NCBI GenBank assembly: GCA_947178235.1
Contig: CAMWXQ010000005.1
Location: 1 to 18,980, forward strand
Direction of reading: 5' to 3'
Origin: an uncultured Muribaculaceae bacterium
GTDB taxonomy: Bacteria; Bacteroidota; Bacteroidia; Bacteroidales; Muribaculaceae
Length of the DNA stretch: 18,980 bases
Shown here: positions 1 to 6,668 of the stretch, piece by piece
How the letters are laid out: the number at the start of each line of letters is the position of its first letter
Numbering within the stretch: the stretch's first letter is position 1
The notes under the pieces: generated by a model
Databases searched by the model: none
What the model saw: only the letters and a program-made list of their open reading frames with translations
Told to the model about the DNA's origin: nothing
Position numbers and translations under genes: made by a program

Positions 1-827
1 AAGGGGGTGGGCGCGAGATGCCCTTTGAGCATCCCTGCCTCCCAGTCGGCAGGGAGGACCGAGGCTCCGCCGAGATAGACGATGTGGTAACCGCCGAGGC
101 CGTCGGCGATGGTGGCAAGGCGATATTCACCGCCCGGGCGGGCATAGAGCGGGTCGTTGTTGCGGTCGAGGTATTGCCATTCGGCCTCCATGCGGTCCGA
201 GGACGCTGCGAGGTGTGCGGCAATCTCCTCGGCGGTCATTCCCGAGGCGAGGCGCGAGCGTGCAGAGCGTTCGGCTTCGAGCGCAAAGAGGCTGAGCGTT
301 GCACGACCCGAGGCGGTGAGTGAGACCCGACGGACGGCGCATGTATCGGGGAGCGCGATGGTGCAGACCTCTGAGGCGAGGGTACTCCCTGCGGCGACCG
401 TGAGGCTGTCCGACGATATGGCAAGACGGAGGGTGTTGAACACGCCGCTGTGGGTGGATGCGTCGGCGGCTTCCCCTTGCCAGAGTTTGTGGCTCCCCTG
501 TGCGACGGTGAGCATCGCAGCTCGGCGGTCGATGATGTCGCCGAATCCGTAGTCGCGTGTGCGGAGCGTGACGGTGATGTCAGAGGGGAGCAGCGTGAGC
601 GACCAATATTCCTTTGCGTCACCGGGCCGCGGGCGCTGACGTAGGGCTACGGATGCCTGGATGGTGAGCGAACCCATTTCCTCAGCCTCCATCGGGACCG
701 CGATGGTCAACGTAGTGTCTTTCAGTTCCATCGGGGCCTCATGCCGGCATCTCTCCACCCTCGGCGCCACCGCCCCCGCATAGGTGGCAACGAATAAGAG
801 CATAATAAGTGTCAAAAGGTGTCTCAT
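1..827 (-). CDS. Secreted protein of unknown function, 3' end beyond the window
   Basis: Reading the minus strand from the ATG at 827 gives an uninterrupted frame of 275 codons that continues past position 1, so the C-terminus is missing. The N-terminus (MRHLLTLIMLLFVATYAGA) is a typical signal peptide, so the product is exported to the periplasm or outer membrane. The mature part is rich in Thr, Ala and Ser and shows no enzymatic motif I recognise. Near the edge it has a W-x-YLDRNNDP-x-YARPGGEYRLA stretch followed by YHIVYLGGA and a W-x-x-GM-x-KG-x-L-x-PT motif; I recall similar blocks in uncharacterised Bacteroidales secreted proteins, but this is memory only. It starts 19 bp after the fic stop on the same strand, so the two are probably co-transcribed. 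No function is assigned; that it is a real gene is well supported by the long open frame, the signal peptide and the tight spacing. Confidence 0.75.
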   Translation of the reverse strand, partial: MRHLLTLIMLLFVATYAGAVAPRVERCRHEAPMELKDTTLTIAVPMEAEEMGSLTIQASVALRQRPRPGDAKEYWSLTLLPSDITVTLRTRDYGFGDIIDRRAAMLTVAQGSHKLWQGEAADASTHSGVFNTLRLAISSDSLTVAAGSTLASEVCTIALPDTCAVRRVSLTASGRATLSLFALEAERSARSRLASGMTAEEIAAHLAASSDRMEAEWQYLDRNNDPLYARPGGEYRLATIADGLGGYHIVYLGGASVLPADWEAGMLKGHLAPTP

Positions 828-846
828 GGGCTCGTACAGGGTGTGC

Positions 847-1398
847 TTATTCGGCCTCGTAGCCTTCGTAGTAATAGGATTGGGTGATGCCGTGGAATAT
901 GACATCCCTGTCGTCGGTCTCGGTCGTGAGGGCGTCTCTGAGCAGGCAGCGGAGTTCGAGGTCATTGATGGGGGAGCGTTCCATTGCCTGCATGTATGCC
1001 TCGCGCGAAATCAGACGCCAATCCACGACCCTGCCGAGCGAGGCGCGGAGCATCATATCGAGCCAGATGCGTGTCGCGCGTCCGTTCCCTTCCATGAAGG
1101 GGTGGGCGATGTTCATCTCTACATATTTAGCCACGATCTCTTCGAAGGTCGACTGGGGCATCTTCTCGATGGCTTCGAGTGCGGGGATGAGGTATAGCGA
1201 GTTGGCGAATCTGAAACCACCTTTGGAGATGTTCAGTTTGCGGATCTCTCCTGCAAACGGGTATAGGCCGCCGAAGAGTGCGCGATGGATTTCGCACAGC
1301 CCGCGGACAGTCCCGACTTCGATGTCATAGACCATGCGCGAATCAAAGAGTTCGCGGGCTTTCTCGATGCTGCGGCGGTCTATCTCGTTTTGGGTCAT
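847..1398 (-). CDS. Fic/DOC family protein AMP-transferase (class III, self-inhibited)
   Basis: The 183-residue protein carries the complete Fic core [12 protein letters not shown] at residues 99-110, with catalytic His99, acidic Glu103 and the phosphate-binding GNGR loop. Such enzymes transfer AMP from ATP to a hydroxyl side chain of a target protein. Near the C-terminus Ser174-YYY-Glu178-Gly179 fits the (S/T)xxxE(G/N) inhibitory motif. Its C-terminal position defines class III Fic proteins such as Neisseria meningitidis NmFic, which is about the same size; there the glutamate blocks ATP binding until the oligomer dissociates. I chose the ATG at 1398 (MTQNEIDRR), not the longer frame to 1566, because the extra N-terminus would be translated through two terminators and a TATCTTTG promoter box at 1415-1422. 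The target is unknown; gyrase or topoisomerase is known for relatives and only a guess here. No separate antitoxin is visible. A secreted protein follows 19 bp downstream. Confidence 0.9.
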   Translation of the reverse strand: MTQNEIDRRSIEKARELFDSRMVYDIEVGTVRGLCEIHRALFGGLYPFAGEIRKLNISKGGFRFANSLYLIPALEAIEKMPQSTFEEIVAKYVEMNIAHPFMEGNGRATRIWLDMMLRASLGRVVDWRLISREAYMQAMERSPINDLELRCLLRDALTTETDDRDVIFHGITQSYYYEGYEAE

Positions 1399-1414
1399 GA
1401 GGGTGGATTTTTTG

Positions 1415-1422
1415 CAAAGATA
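1415..1422 (-). promoter_or_regulatory. Probable -7 promoter element of fic
   Basis: On the minus strand TATCTTTG matches the Bacteroidota -7 consensus TAnnTTTG exactly and lies 16 bp upstream of the fic ATG at 1398. It directly follows the T-run of a hairpin terminator. No clear TTTG -33 box sits at the usual 19-21 bp, so the promoter may be weak. Confidence 0.5.
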
Positions 1423-1425
1423 CGC

Positions 1426-1449
1426 AAAAAATCCGAGTTGAAACTCGGA
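1426..1449 (-). terminator. Rho-independent terminator upstream of fic
   Basis: Minus-strand TCCGAGT / ACTCGGA pairs over 7 bp around a 4-nt TTCA loop and is followed at once by six T. It is the second terminator after tsf and insulates fic from ribosomal-operon read-through. Confidence 0.65.
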
Positions 1450-1536
1450 GCCTTGAACAAAAAAGTGTGGTCGGGCATGAGAATCACGGAGTGTGGGTGT
1501 TTTGTCTCGGTTTCGGTGTTTCAGCCCCGAGAGAAC

Positions 1537-1573
1537 AAAAAAAGTGGCAGCCGGGTGGGCTGCCACTTTTTTT
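1537..1573 (-). terminator. Terminator of the rplM-rpsI-rpsB-tsf operon
   Basis: A perfect 9-bp stem, GTGGCAGCC (1544-1552) with GGCTGCCAC (1558-1566), encloses a 5-nt loop and has seven A on one side and seven T on the other. It would therefore work on both strands. It begins 22 bp past the tsf stop codon. Confidence 0.9.
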
Positions 1574-1595
1574 ATCGGGGACAGGGGGTGCCTGT

Positions 1596-2588
1596 TTAGT
1601 CCTGGTTGAGGTTGACGCGCTTGAAGTTGACGACAACGAGGCCCTTCTTGGTCTGGTCGAGGAACTGGCCCACGGTGAGCTTGCTGTCCTGGACGTACTC
1701 CTGCTCCATGAGGCAGGATTCCTTGAAGAACTTGTTGAGGCGGCCGTTGGCGATGTTCTGGATCATAGCCTCGGGGAGGTTAGCGGCCTTCTGCTCGGCG
1801 GTCACCTTGATGATCTCGCGGCCCTTGGCTGCGTCCTCCTCGGTGATCCAGCCCTTCGAGATGTTGCTCTCGATGTGGTCCTCGGAGTCGAAGTGGTTGG
1901 GGTTGAGACCTGCCTTCTTGAGTGCGTTCTCGACGGCCTTGCGTACCTGCTCCTGCTTGGTCTTCTCGACGGCTACGGCGATCTCGGCGTCGATGGTGGC
2001 CTGGGGAACGTCGTTGCGCGATACGGCGACGGGGTTCATGGATGCGATCTGCATACATACCTCACGGCCGGTCTGGGCGTCGACACCTTCGAGGTTGAAG
2101 CCTACGATGGCGCCGAGCTTGCCGTTGAAGTGCTCATATGCGGCGGTGGAGGGAGCCTCGACAACCTCGAAGGCGCCGATCTCGGTCTTCTCGCCGGTCT
2201 TGCCGCTCTCCTCGGTGATGAGGTCGGCGACGGTCTGGCCGTCGAGGACGTATGCCTTGAGCTCCTCTACGGTCTTGAACTTGTTGGCCATGACGAGGTC
2301 CATGAGCTTCTGTGCGAGGCCCACGAAACCGGCGTTCTTGGCAACGAAGTCGGTCTCGCAGTTGAGGGCGAGGATGGCGGCGTATGTGCCGTCGGTCTTG
2401 GCGAGCACCACGCCTTCGGAGGCCTGGCGGTCTTCGCGTTTGGCGGCTACGGCCTGACCCTTCTTGCGGAGGATCTCGACGGCTGCCTCGATGTCGCCGT
2501 TGGTCTCGGCGAGGGCTTTCTTGCAGTCCATCAAGCCGGCGCTGGTGAGGTTGCGCAGCTTGGTGATTTCTGCCATTGTTACTGCCAT
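1596..2588 (-). CDS. tsf: Translation elongation factor Ts
   Basis: EF-Ts is the nucleotide-exchange factor that reloads EF-Tu with GTP in the cytoplasm. The 330-residue product opens with the UBA-like N-terminal domain ([19 protein letters not shown], residues 8-26). It contains the signature ETDFVAKN in the exchange core, then two subdomains with the long insert usual for Bacteroidales; E. coli EF-Ts is about 283 residues. The start MAVTMAEI at 2588 matches the double-Met start seen in Bacteroides proteins, though the second Met at 2576 could also serve. It lies 77 bp downstream of rpsB, the near-universal rpsB-tsf pairing, and ends just before a strong terminator. Nothing unusual is seen. 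Confidence 0.97.
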   Translation of the reverse strand: MAVTMAEITKLRNLTSAGLMDCKKALAETNGDIEAAVEILRKKGQAVAAKREDRQASEGVVLAKTDGTYAAILALNCETDFVAKNAGFVGLAQKLMDLVMANKFKTVEELKAYVLDGQTVADLITEESGKTGEKTEIGAFEVVEAPSTAAYEHFNGKLGAIVGFNLEGVDAQTGREVCMQIASMNPVAVSRNDVPQATIDAEIAVAVEKTKQEQVRKAVENALKKAGLNPNHFDSEDHIESNISKGWITEEDAAKGREIIKVTAEQKAANLPEAMIQNIANGRLNKFFKESCLMEQEYVQDSKLTVGQFLDQTKKGLVVVNFKRVNLNQD

Positions 2589-2665
2589 ATCTGTGTGGGG
2601 ATGTGGAGGGTTGATGTAATGGGGTTGGTTGGTGTTTGAGGAGAGAGGGGCGGGGGCGGTGTCGA

Positions 2666-3502
2666 TTACTCGGCTACCTCCTCCTTGACCTCGACGGTCT
2701 CGGTGGCCTCGGCTGCGGGGGCTGCATCGCGGCGGGTCACGCGACGGCGCTCGCCACCACGGCGGGGAGCTGCCTCGGCGTTCTCGGGAGCTGCCTTCTC
2801 GTCGGCCTTCTCGACCTTACGCTCTTGGAGACCCTCGTTGATGGCGTCGCATACGGTCGAGAGGATGAGCTCGATGCTCTTGGATGCGTCGTCATTTGCG
2901 GGGATGACGTAGTCGATGTTGTTGGGGTTCGAGTTGGTGTCGACGATGCCGAATACGGGGATACCGAGACGGTTGGCCTCAGCGACGGCGATGTGCTCCT
3001 TGGCTACGTCTACGACGAAGAGAGCGGAGGGGAGACGGTTGAGGTCAGCGATGGAGCCGAGGTTCTTCTCGAGCTTGGCGCGCTGGCGGGTGATCTGGAG
3101 CTTCTCGCGCTTGGAGAGGTTGTCGAAAGTGCCGTCCTTTGCCATCTTGTCGATGGAAGCCATCTTCTTCACAGCCTTGCGGATGGTGGGGAAGTTGGTG
3201 AGCATACCGCCGGGCCAGCGCTCGATGACGTAGGGCATACCTACGCTCTCGGCCTTTGCGGCGAGGATTTCCTTGGCCTGTTTCTTGGTGGCGACGAAGA
3301 GGATCTTCTTGCCGCCCTTAGCGAAGCCGCGGAGCACGTTGGCTGCGTCTTCGAGCTTGGCCATGGTCTTGTAGAGGTCGATGATGTGGATACCGTTGCG
3401 CTCCATGAAGATGTAGGGCGCCATAGCAGGGTTCCATTTACTTTTCATGTGGCCAAAATGGCAACCTGCTTCGAGGAGTTGGTCAAAGTTGGGAGTTGAC
3501 AT
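2666..3502 (-). CDS. rpsB: 30S ribosomal protein S2
   Basis: S2 binds late in 30S assembly between head and body and is needed for S1 docking. The 278-residue protein starts MSTPNFDQLLEAGCHFGHMKSKWNP, the classical N-terminal S2 signature. It has the RWPGGMLTNFPTI segment and ends its globular core near residue 230. The last ~50 residues form a low-complexity Glu/Ala/Arg tail (including RRGGERRRVTRR), which is typical of Bacteroidales S2 and probably disordered. It is followed by tsf (77-bp gap) and preceded by a 145-bp spacer after rpsI that has hairpins but no TAnnTTTG box. I therefore infer read-through transcription from the rplM promoter. Confidence 0.97.
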   Translation of the reverse strand: MSTPNFDQLLEAGCHFGHMKSKWNPAMAPYIFMERNGIHIIDLYKTMAKLEDAANVLRGFAKGGKKILFVATKKQAKEILAAKAESVGMPYVIERWPGGMLTNFPTIRKAVKKMASIDKMAKDGTFDNLSKREKLQITRQRAKLEKNLGSIADLNRLPSALFVVDVAKEHIAVAEANRLGIPVFGIVDTNSNPNNIDYVIPANDDASKSIELILSTVCDAINEGLQERKVEKADEKAAPENAEAAPRRGGERRRVTRRDAAPAAEATETVEVKEEVAE

Positions 3503-3647
3503 TGTTGTGTCGGGGTGTTGTTTACGTTCTGATTTAATTACAACCCGGGAGTAGGGAACGTGTCCATCTCGGGGGTTTAGATACTAAACACGGTTGAGGG
3601 GAGGGGTCGGAGGTGGTCAAGCTGCGTTCAAGCAGCCCAGGGGGATA
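3503..3647 (-). other. rpsI-rpsB spacer with small hairpins
   Basis: This 145-bp non-coding stretch holds two short inverted repeats on the minus strand: GCTGC-N6-GCAGC just after the rpsI stop, and GTTTAG-TAT-CTAAAC (3575-3589). No T-run follows either, so neither is a convincing terminator, and no Bacteroidota promoter box is present. It could be an S2-binding leader or simply an mRNA-processing spacer; there is not enough to decide. Confidence 0.3.
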
Positions 3648-4034
3648 TTAACGCTTGGAGAACTGGAAGCGCTTGCGTGCTTTGGGGCGACCGGGCTTCT
3701 TGCGCTCGACGACGCGGGGGTCGCGGGTCATGAAGCCTTCGGCGCGGAGGGCAGCCTTGTCCTCGGGGTTGATCTTGACGAGGGCGCGTGCGATGGCGAG
3801 ACGGAGAGCCTCGGCCTGGCCCTTGTAGCCGCCGCCGTCGAGGTTGACGAGGATGTCATACTTCTCTACGGCATCGAGGGTGATGAGGGGCTGCTTGACG
3901 ATGTATTGGAGAATAGAAGAGGGGAAGTAAACGTCGATGGGACGCTTGTTGATGGTGATTGTGCCGTTGCCTTCCTTGACGATGACGCGGGCTACGGCGG
4001 CCTTGCGGCGACCTACTGCATTAACTGTTTCCAT
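3648..4034 (-). CDS. rpsI: 30S ribosomal protein S9
   Basis: S9 sits in the 30S head, and its C-terminal tail reaches the P-site tRNA. The 128-residue protein begins METVNAVGRRKAAVARV, the usual S9 start. It carries the conserved GGGYKGQAEALRLAIARAL helix and ends KRFQFSKR, the basic tail ending in Lys-Arg that contacts the P-site tRNA. It follows rplM after a 10-bp gap, the conserved L13-S9 pair, and is very probably translated from the same mRNA. Confidence 0.98.
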   Translation of the reverse strand: METVNAVGRRKAAVARVIVKEGNGTITINKRPIDVYFPSSILQYIVKQPLITLDAVEKYDILVNLDGGGYKGQAEALRLAIARALVKINPEDKAALRAEGFMTRDPRVVERKKPGRPKARKRFQFSKR

Positions 4035-4044
4035 TCTTCAATGA

Positions 4045-4524
4045 TTATTTTACTTTGTTGATATCGATGACTTCGGGGTTCTGGCCTTCGTGGGGGTGGT
4101 TGGCGCCGTTGTAGACGTAGAGGTTACCCATGAGGGCACGGCCGAGGCGGTTCTTGGGGAGCATACCCTTTACAACCTTGGTGAAGAGGGGGTTGTAGCC
4201 GGCCTTGATGTGCTTGTTGAAGGACTTCTTCATGAGGATCTCGGGGGTGGCAGTGCGCTGGCCGCCGGGATAGCCGGTGTAGGAGAGGTACTCGCGGTCG
4301 GTCCACTTCTTGCCGGTGAGACGGACCTTGTCGGCGTTGATGACGATCACGTTGTCGCCACACTCGATGTTGGGCGAGTAGGAGGGCTTGTTCTTGCCAC
4401 GGAGAATGAGGGCAATGACGGCGCACAGACGACCGAGAACCTGGTCGGTGGCATCGATGACAACCCACTTGTGGTCAACGCTCTTGGCGTTGGGGGTGAG
4501 GGTTTTGTAGCTTAAAGTATCCAC
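4045..4524 (-). CDS. rplM: 50S ribosomal protein L13
   Basis: L13 is an early-assembly 50S protein that binds 23S rRNA. The 159-residue product begins MDTLSYKTLTPNAKSVDHKWVVIDA and contains the typical DQVLGRLCAVIALILRGK segment. It also has GDNVIVINADKVRLTGKK and the KGMLPKNRLGRALMGNLYVY motif. It is the first gene of the rplM-rpsI-rpsB-tsf group. It has a good promoter about 110 bp upstream and a structured leader between promoter and start, suggesting feedback control by L13 or S9. Confidence 0.98.
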   Translation of the reverse strand: MDTLSYKTLTPNAKSVDHKWVVIDATDQVLGRLCAVIALILRGKNKPSYSPNIECGDNVIVINADKVRLTGKKWTDREYLSYTGYPGGQRTATPEILMKKSFNKHIKAGYNPLFTKVVKGMLPKNRLGRALMGNLYVYNGANHPHEGQNPEVIDINKVK

Positions 4525-4563
4525 GTTAAATGTTTAATTAATAGATTGTTTGCTGGCTCTGAC

Positions 4564-4607
4564 GTGCAGGGACTCGGCCAAAAGTCCGGGCACACCTCGG
4601 CCTGAGG
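4564..4607 (-). promoter_or_regulatory. Candidate ribosomal-protein leader RNA of rplM
   Basis: Between promoter and rplM start the minus-strand transcript can form two adjacent hairpins. The first is CCTC/GAGG around a 5-nt loop (4595-4607). The second is GTGC/GCAC with an inner GGACT/AGTCC, separated by a 2x2 internal loop and closed by an 8-nt loop (4564-4593). Both loops carry GGCC (AGGCC in the first, TTTGGCCG in the second), a hint of a repeated recognition element. Autoregulatory leaders before L13 are known in other bacteria; that this is one is inference from position and pairing. Confidence 0.5.
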
Positions 4608-4633
4608 TTTATTAATTGGACATAATCGGACTG

Positions 4634-4664
4634 CAAAGGTAGTGATTTTCGGGGGGATTTCAAA
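4634..4664 (-). promoter_or_regulatory. Promoter of the rplM operon
   Basis: The minus strand shows TTTG (4661-4664), a 19-bp spacer and TACCTTTG (4634-4641), an exact fit to the Bacteroidota TTTG-N19-TAnnTTTG housekeeping promoter. Transcription would start near 4627, leaving a leader of roughly 100 nt before the rplM ATG. Confidence 0.85.
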
Positions 4665-4696
4665 GGTTTGTTAAGTATTATTAACAGTCGGCGGCT

Positions 4697-4744
4697 GGAT
4701 AGCTAATATAGCTATTGTAGCTAAAATAGCTATCATAGCTATCC
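4697..4744. repeat. Five-unit 9-bp array of the palindrome TAGCTA
   Basis: TAGCTA occurs at 4700, 4709, 4718, 4727 and 4736, exactly 9 bp apart, with variable 3-bp spacers. The ends GGATAGCTA and TAGCTATCC are inverted copies, so the whole 48 bp can fold into one long imperfect hairpin. It begins 2 bp after the stop of the GDPD-like gene and may act as its terminator. A second array of the same unit lies at 9727-9768. Confidence 0.85.
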
Positions 4745-4746
4745 GT

Positions 4747-5517
4747 CTACTCGGCGGGTATGAGGAGGTCTGTGATTACGTAGTCGAGGTCGCGGCCGGC
4801 GTAGGCGGCGGGGTCGTTGATGGTCCAGACGGCGATTTTGAGCCCTGCGTCATGGATGGCCTTGACTGCCTCAGGGGTGGCGTACTTGTCCTCCATGTCG
4901 ATGTCGAGGCCACGCTCCTTGCACCAGTCGAGGCGTTCGGCCCACTTGCCCTCGGCCTGGAACATCACGGGGATGTCGGGGCGTGTGGCTTGGAGGTGCT
5001 CGACGTAGGCGGGCGACGAGGTGAGGATGAGGACGCTGCGGGGGTCGGTCACGCTGTCGATGAGGGCGCAGAGGAGGTCGAGGGCACGGATGTCGCAGGT
5101 CTTCGGGAATGCTTTGAGGTGCAGTACGGGTGTGGCACCCCCATCCTTGCAGATGGCGAGGAATTCGGCGACGGGGGTGATGCCGCCGTCGTAGGTCACA
5201 GAGTCCTCGCGGGTCTGTGAGTAGCGTTCGGCGCGGAGCTCGTCGAGGGTGTTCTTCTCGACGACGAGGCTGCCGCCGAGGCGGGCTGTCTTGCCGTCGT
5301 GCGAGGTCACGAAGGCCGAGTCGGCGGTGATGCGGACATGCCCCTCGATCATCTTGAATCCGCGGCGGACGGCCTCGCGGTATGCTTCGACCGAGTTTTC
5401 GACACCTCCCGCACATCCGCGGCGTCCGATGAGCGTGGGTTCGGCAGCCGAGGCGGCCACGGGAGAGAGGAGGGCGGCGCCCATGAGGGCACCGAGAAGG
5501 ATACGTGAGAGTTTCAT
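4747..5517 (-). CDS. Secreted GDPD-fold protein with degenerate active site
   Basis: The 256-residue product has a clear signal peptide (MKLSRILLGALMGAALL...ASA, cleavage near residue 24) and the glycerophosphodiester phosphodiesterase TIM-barrel pattern. That pattern comprises LIGRRG, VENSVEAY, MIEGHVRIT, VTSHDGKTARLGG, PVLHLK and a C-terminal AVWTINDP...DYVITD. Active GDPDs hydrolyse glycerophosphodiesters using a metal and two His. Here the first catalytic His is Arg32 (GRRG for xHRG), the second acid of the ExD pair is His60 (EGH), and the later barrel Glu is His133 (HLK for ExK). Only Glu58 and His73-Asp74 remain. It is thus probably a non-hydrolytic or altered-substrate paralogue. Its frame can also begin at 5547, where ATG overlaps the hemW stop (ATGA); I prefer 5517 because the signal peptide then has a normal short basic start. 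It is the last gene of the holB-hemW group. Confidence 0.85.
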   Translation of the reverse strand: MKLSRILLGALMGAALLSPVAASAAEPTLIGRRGCAGGVENSVEAYREAVRRGFKMIEGHVRITADSAFVTSHDGKTARLGGSLVVEKNTLDELRAERYSQTREDSVTYDGGITPVAEFLAICKDGGATPVLHLKAFPKTCDIRALDLLCALIDSVTDPRSVLILTSSPAYVEHLQATRPDIPVMFQAEGKWAERLDWCKERGLDIDMEDKYATPEAVKAIHDAGLKIAVWTINDPAAYAGRDLDYVITDLLIPAE

Positions 5518-5543
5518 TTTTCTATGGTTGAGGTTAAGGAAAT

Positions 5544-6668
5544 TCATTCGGCAATGATGAGGGCGAGGAATATGGAGTCGGAGACGAGCCAACTGCTCTC
5601 GGGTATCGCGTAGCGCCCCTCGGCATCGCGGGTGAGCAGCCCTCGGGAGAGCAGGGGCCAAGCCGCGTCTACGAAACGGCCCATGTATCCGGCGTCCAGT
5701 TCGGCGGTGATACGAGCAGGGTCGAGGCCGCGTGCCGTGCGTAGCGAGGTGATGATGATGTCATTGAAGCGCTCGTCGTCGTTCTCCCTCTCGGGCTCGA
5801 ACATCCCGCGCCCCCCGGCGGCGAGGTAGCGCGATAGATTGGGTGTGACCGACCCGCGCACACCGCCGTAGAAGGAGTGCGCGCCAGGGCCGAGCCCTAT
5901 GTATGGAGTGCCGTCCCAGTAGCCCGAGTTGTGGACTGCGCGGCGCCCGGGGAGGGCGAAGTTCGAGATTTCGTAGTGTTCGTACCCTGCCTCGCGGGCC
6001 GTCTCGCAGAGGATGGCGTACATCTGCGATGCAGTCTCCTCGGATGCCTCCTCGACGAGCCCTTTGGCGAGCATCACGCCGAGGCGTGTGCGCGGCTCGT
6101 AGCTGAGGAGGTAGGCCGAGAGGTGGTCGGGGCGCAGTGCGAGCACCCCTTCGAGCGACCGCCGCCACGAGTCGAGCGTCTGTCCGGGGAGGCCGTAGAT
6201 GAGGTCGAGCGAGATGTTCGATACGCCACCCTCGCGCAGTGTCCCGTATGCCTCGCGTGCCTGTCGGGCCGTGTGTCGTCGTCCGATGGCCGAGAGCTCG
6301 GTGTCGTCGAGGCTCTGTACCCCCATGCTCACGCGGTCGGCGCGCGTGTGGGTCAGCAGCCCCTCGGTCCACGCGGGTGTCACATCCTCGGGATTGGCCT
6401 CGACGGTGAACTCGCGCAGCCCCGCAGCGGGGCGCGGCATCCCCTCCATCATCCGCCCGAGCAGTGCGGGAGGCATCATCGACGGGGTGCCTCCACCTAT
6501 ATATATAGTAGAGGGGGCGAATCCCTCGGGGCACCTCTCGGCAGCCTCGGCGGTGACGGCGTCGACGAACCGCTCCATCAGCTCGGGGCGCGGCGTCGAG
6601 TAGAAGTCACAGTAGGCACACTTCGAGTGGCAGAAGGGGACGTGTATGTATAGCATCTCGGGGGTCAT
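5544..6668 (-). CDS. hemW: Heme chaperone HemW (HemN-like radical SAM protein)
   Basis: HemW is a radical SAM relative of coproporphyrinogen III dehydrogenase that binds heme and delivers it to membrane respiratory proteins; it does not replace HemN. The 374-residue product has the cluster motif C12-HSK-C16-AY-C19-DF near its start, CX3CX2C without the fourth Cys of true HemN. It also has the GGGTPS SAM-binding loop, VEANPED, and the HNSGYW sequence at 246-251, the HNxxYW motif typical of HemW. The start at 6668 is fixed by an ATGA overlap with the stop of the upstream AddB-like gene, suggesting coupled translation. Older annotations would call it an oxygen-independent coproporphyrinogen III oxidase. 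Confidence 0.93.
   Translation of the reverse strand: MTPEMLYIHVPFCHSKCAYCDFYSTPRPELMERFVDAVTAEAAERCPEGFAPSTIYIGGGTPSMMPPALLGRMMEGMPRPAAGLREFTVEANPEDVTPAWTEGLLTHTRADRVSMGVQSLDDTELSAIGRRHTARQAREAYGTLREGGVSNISLDLIYGLPGQTLDSWRRSLEGVLALRPDHLSAYLLSYEPRTRLGVMLAKGLVEEASEETASQMYAILCETAREAGYEHYEISNFALPGRRAVHNSGYWDGTPYIGLGPGAHSFYGGVRGSVTPNLSRYLAAGGRGMFEPERENDDERFNDIIITSLRTARGLDPARITAELDAGYMGRFVDAAWPLLSRGLLTRDAEGRYAIPESSWLVSDSIFLALIIAE

Noticed and set aside
1395..1478. 27-residue upstream frame ([16 protein letters not shown]...) ending in ATGA with fic
   Set aside because: It spans a terminator hairpin and the fic promoter box, so it would not be on the fic transcript; the overlap is probably chance.
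847..1566. Longer Fic start giving 239 residues
   Set aside because: The extra 56 residues would be read through a terminator T-run and the promoter box, and do not resemble a Fic N-terminus.
1467..2639. 390-codon plus-strand frame opposite tsf
   Set aside because: The product is a low-complexity Leu/Gly/Val/Asp string, the mirror of tsf codon use, and it crosses two terminators.
4697..4744. CRISPR-like array
   Set aside because: The repeat unit is only 6 bp with 3-bp gaps, far too short for CRISPR, and no cas genes are present.
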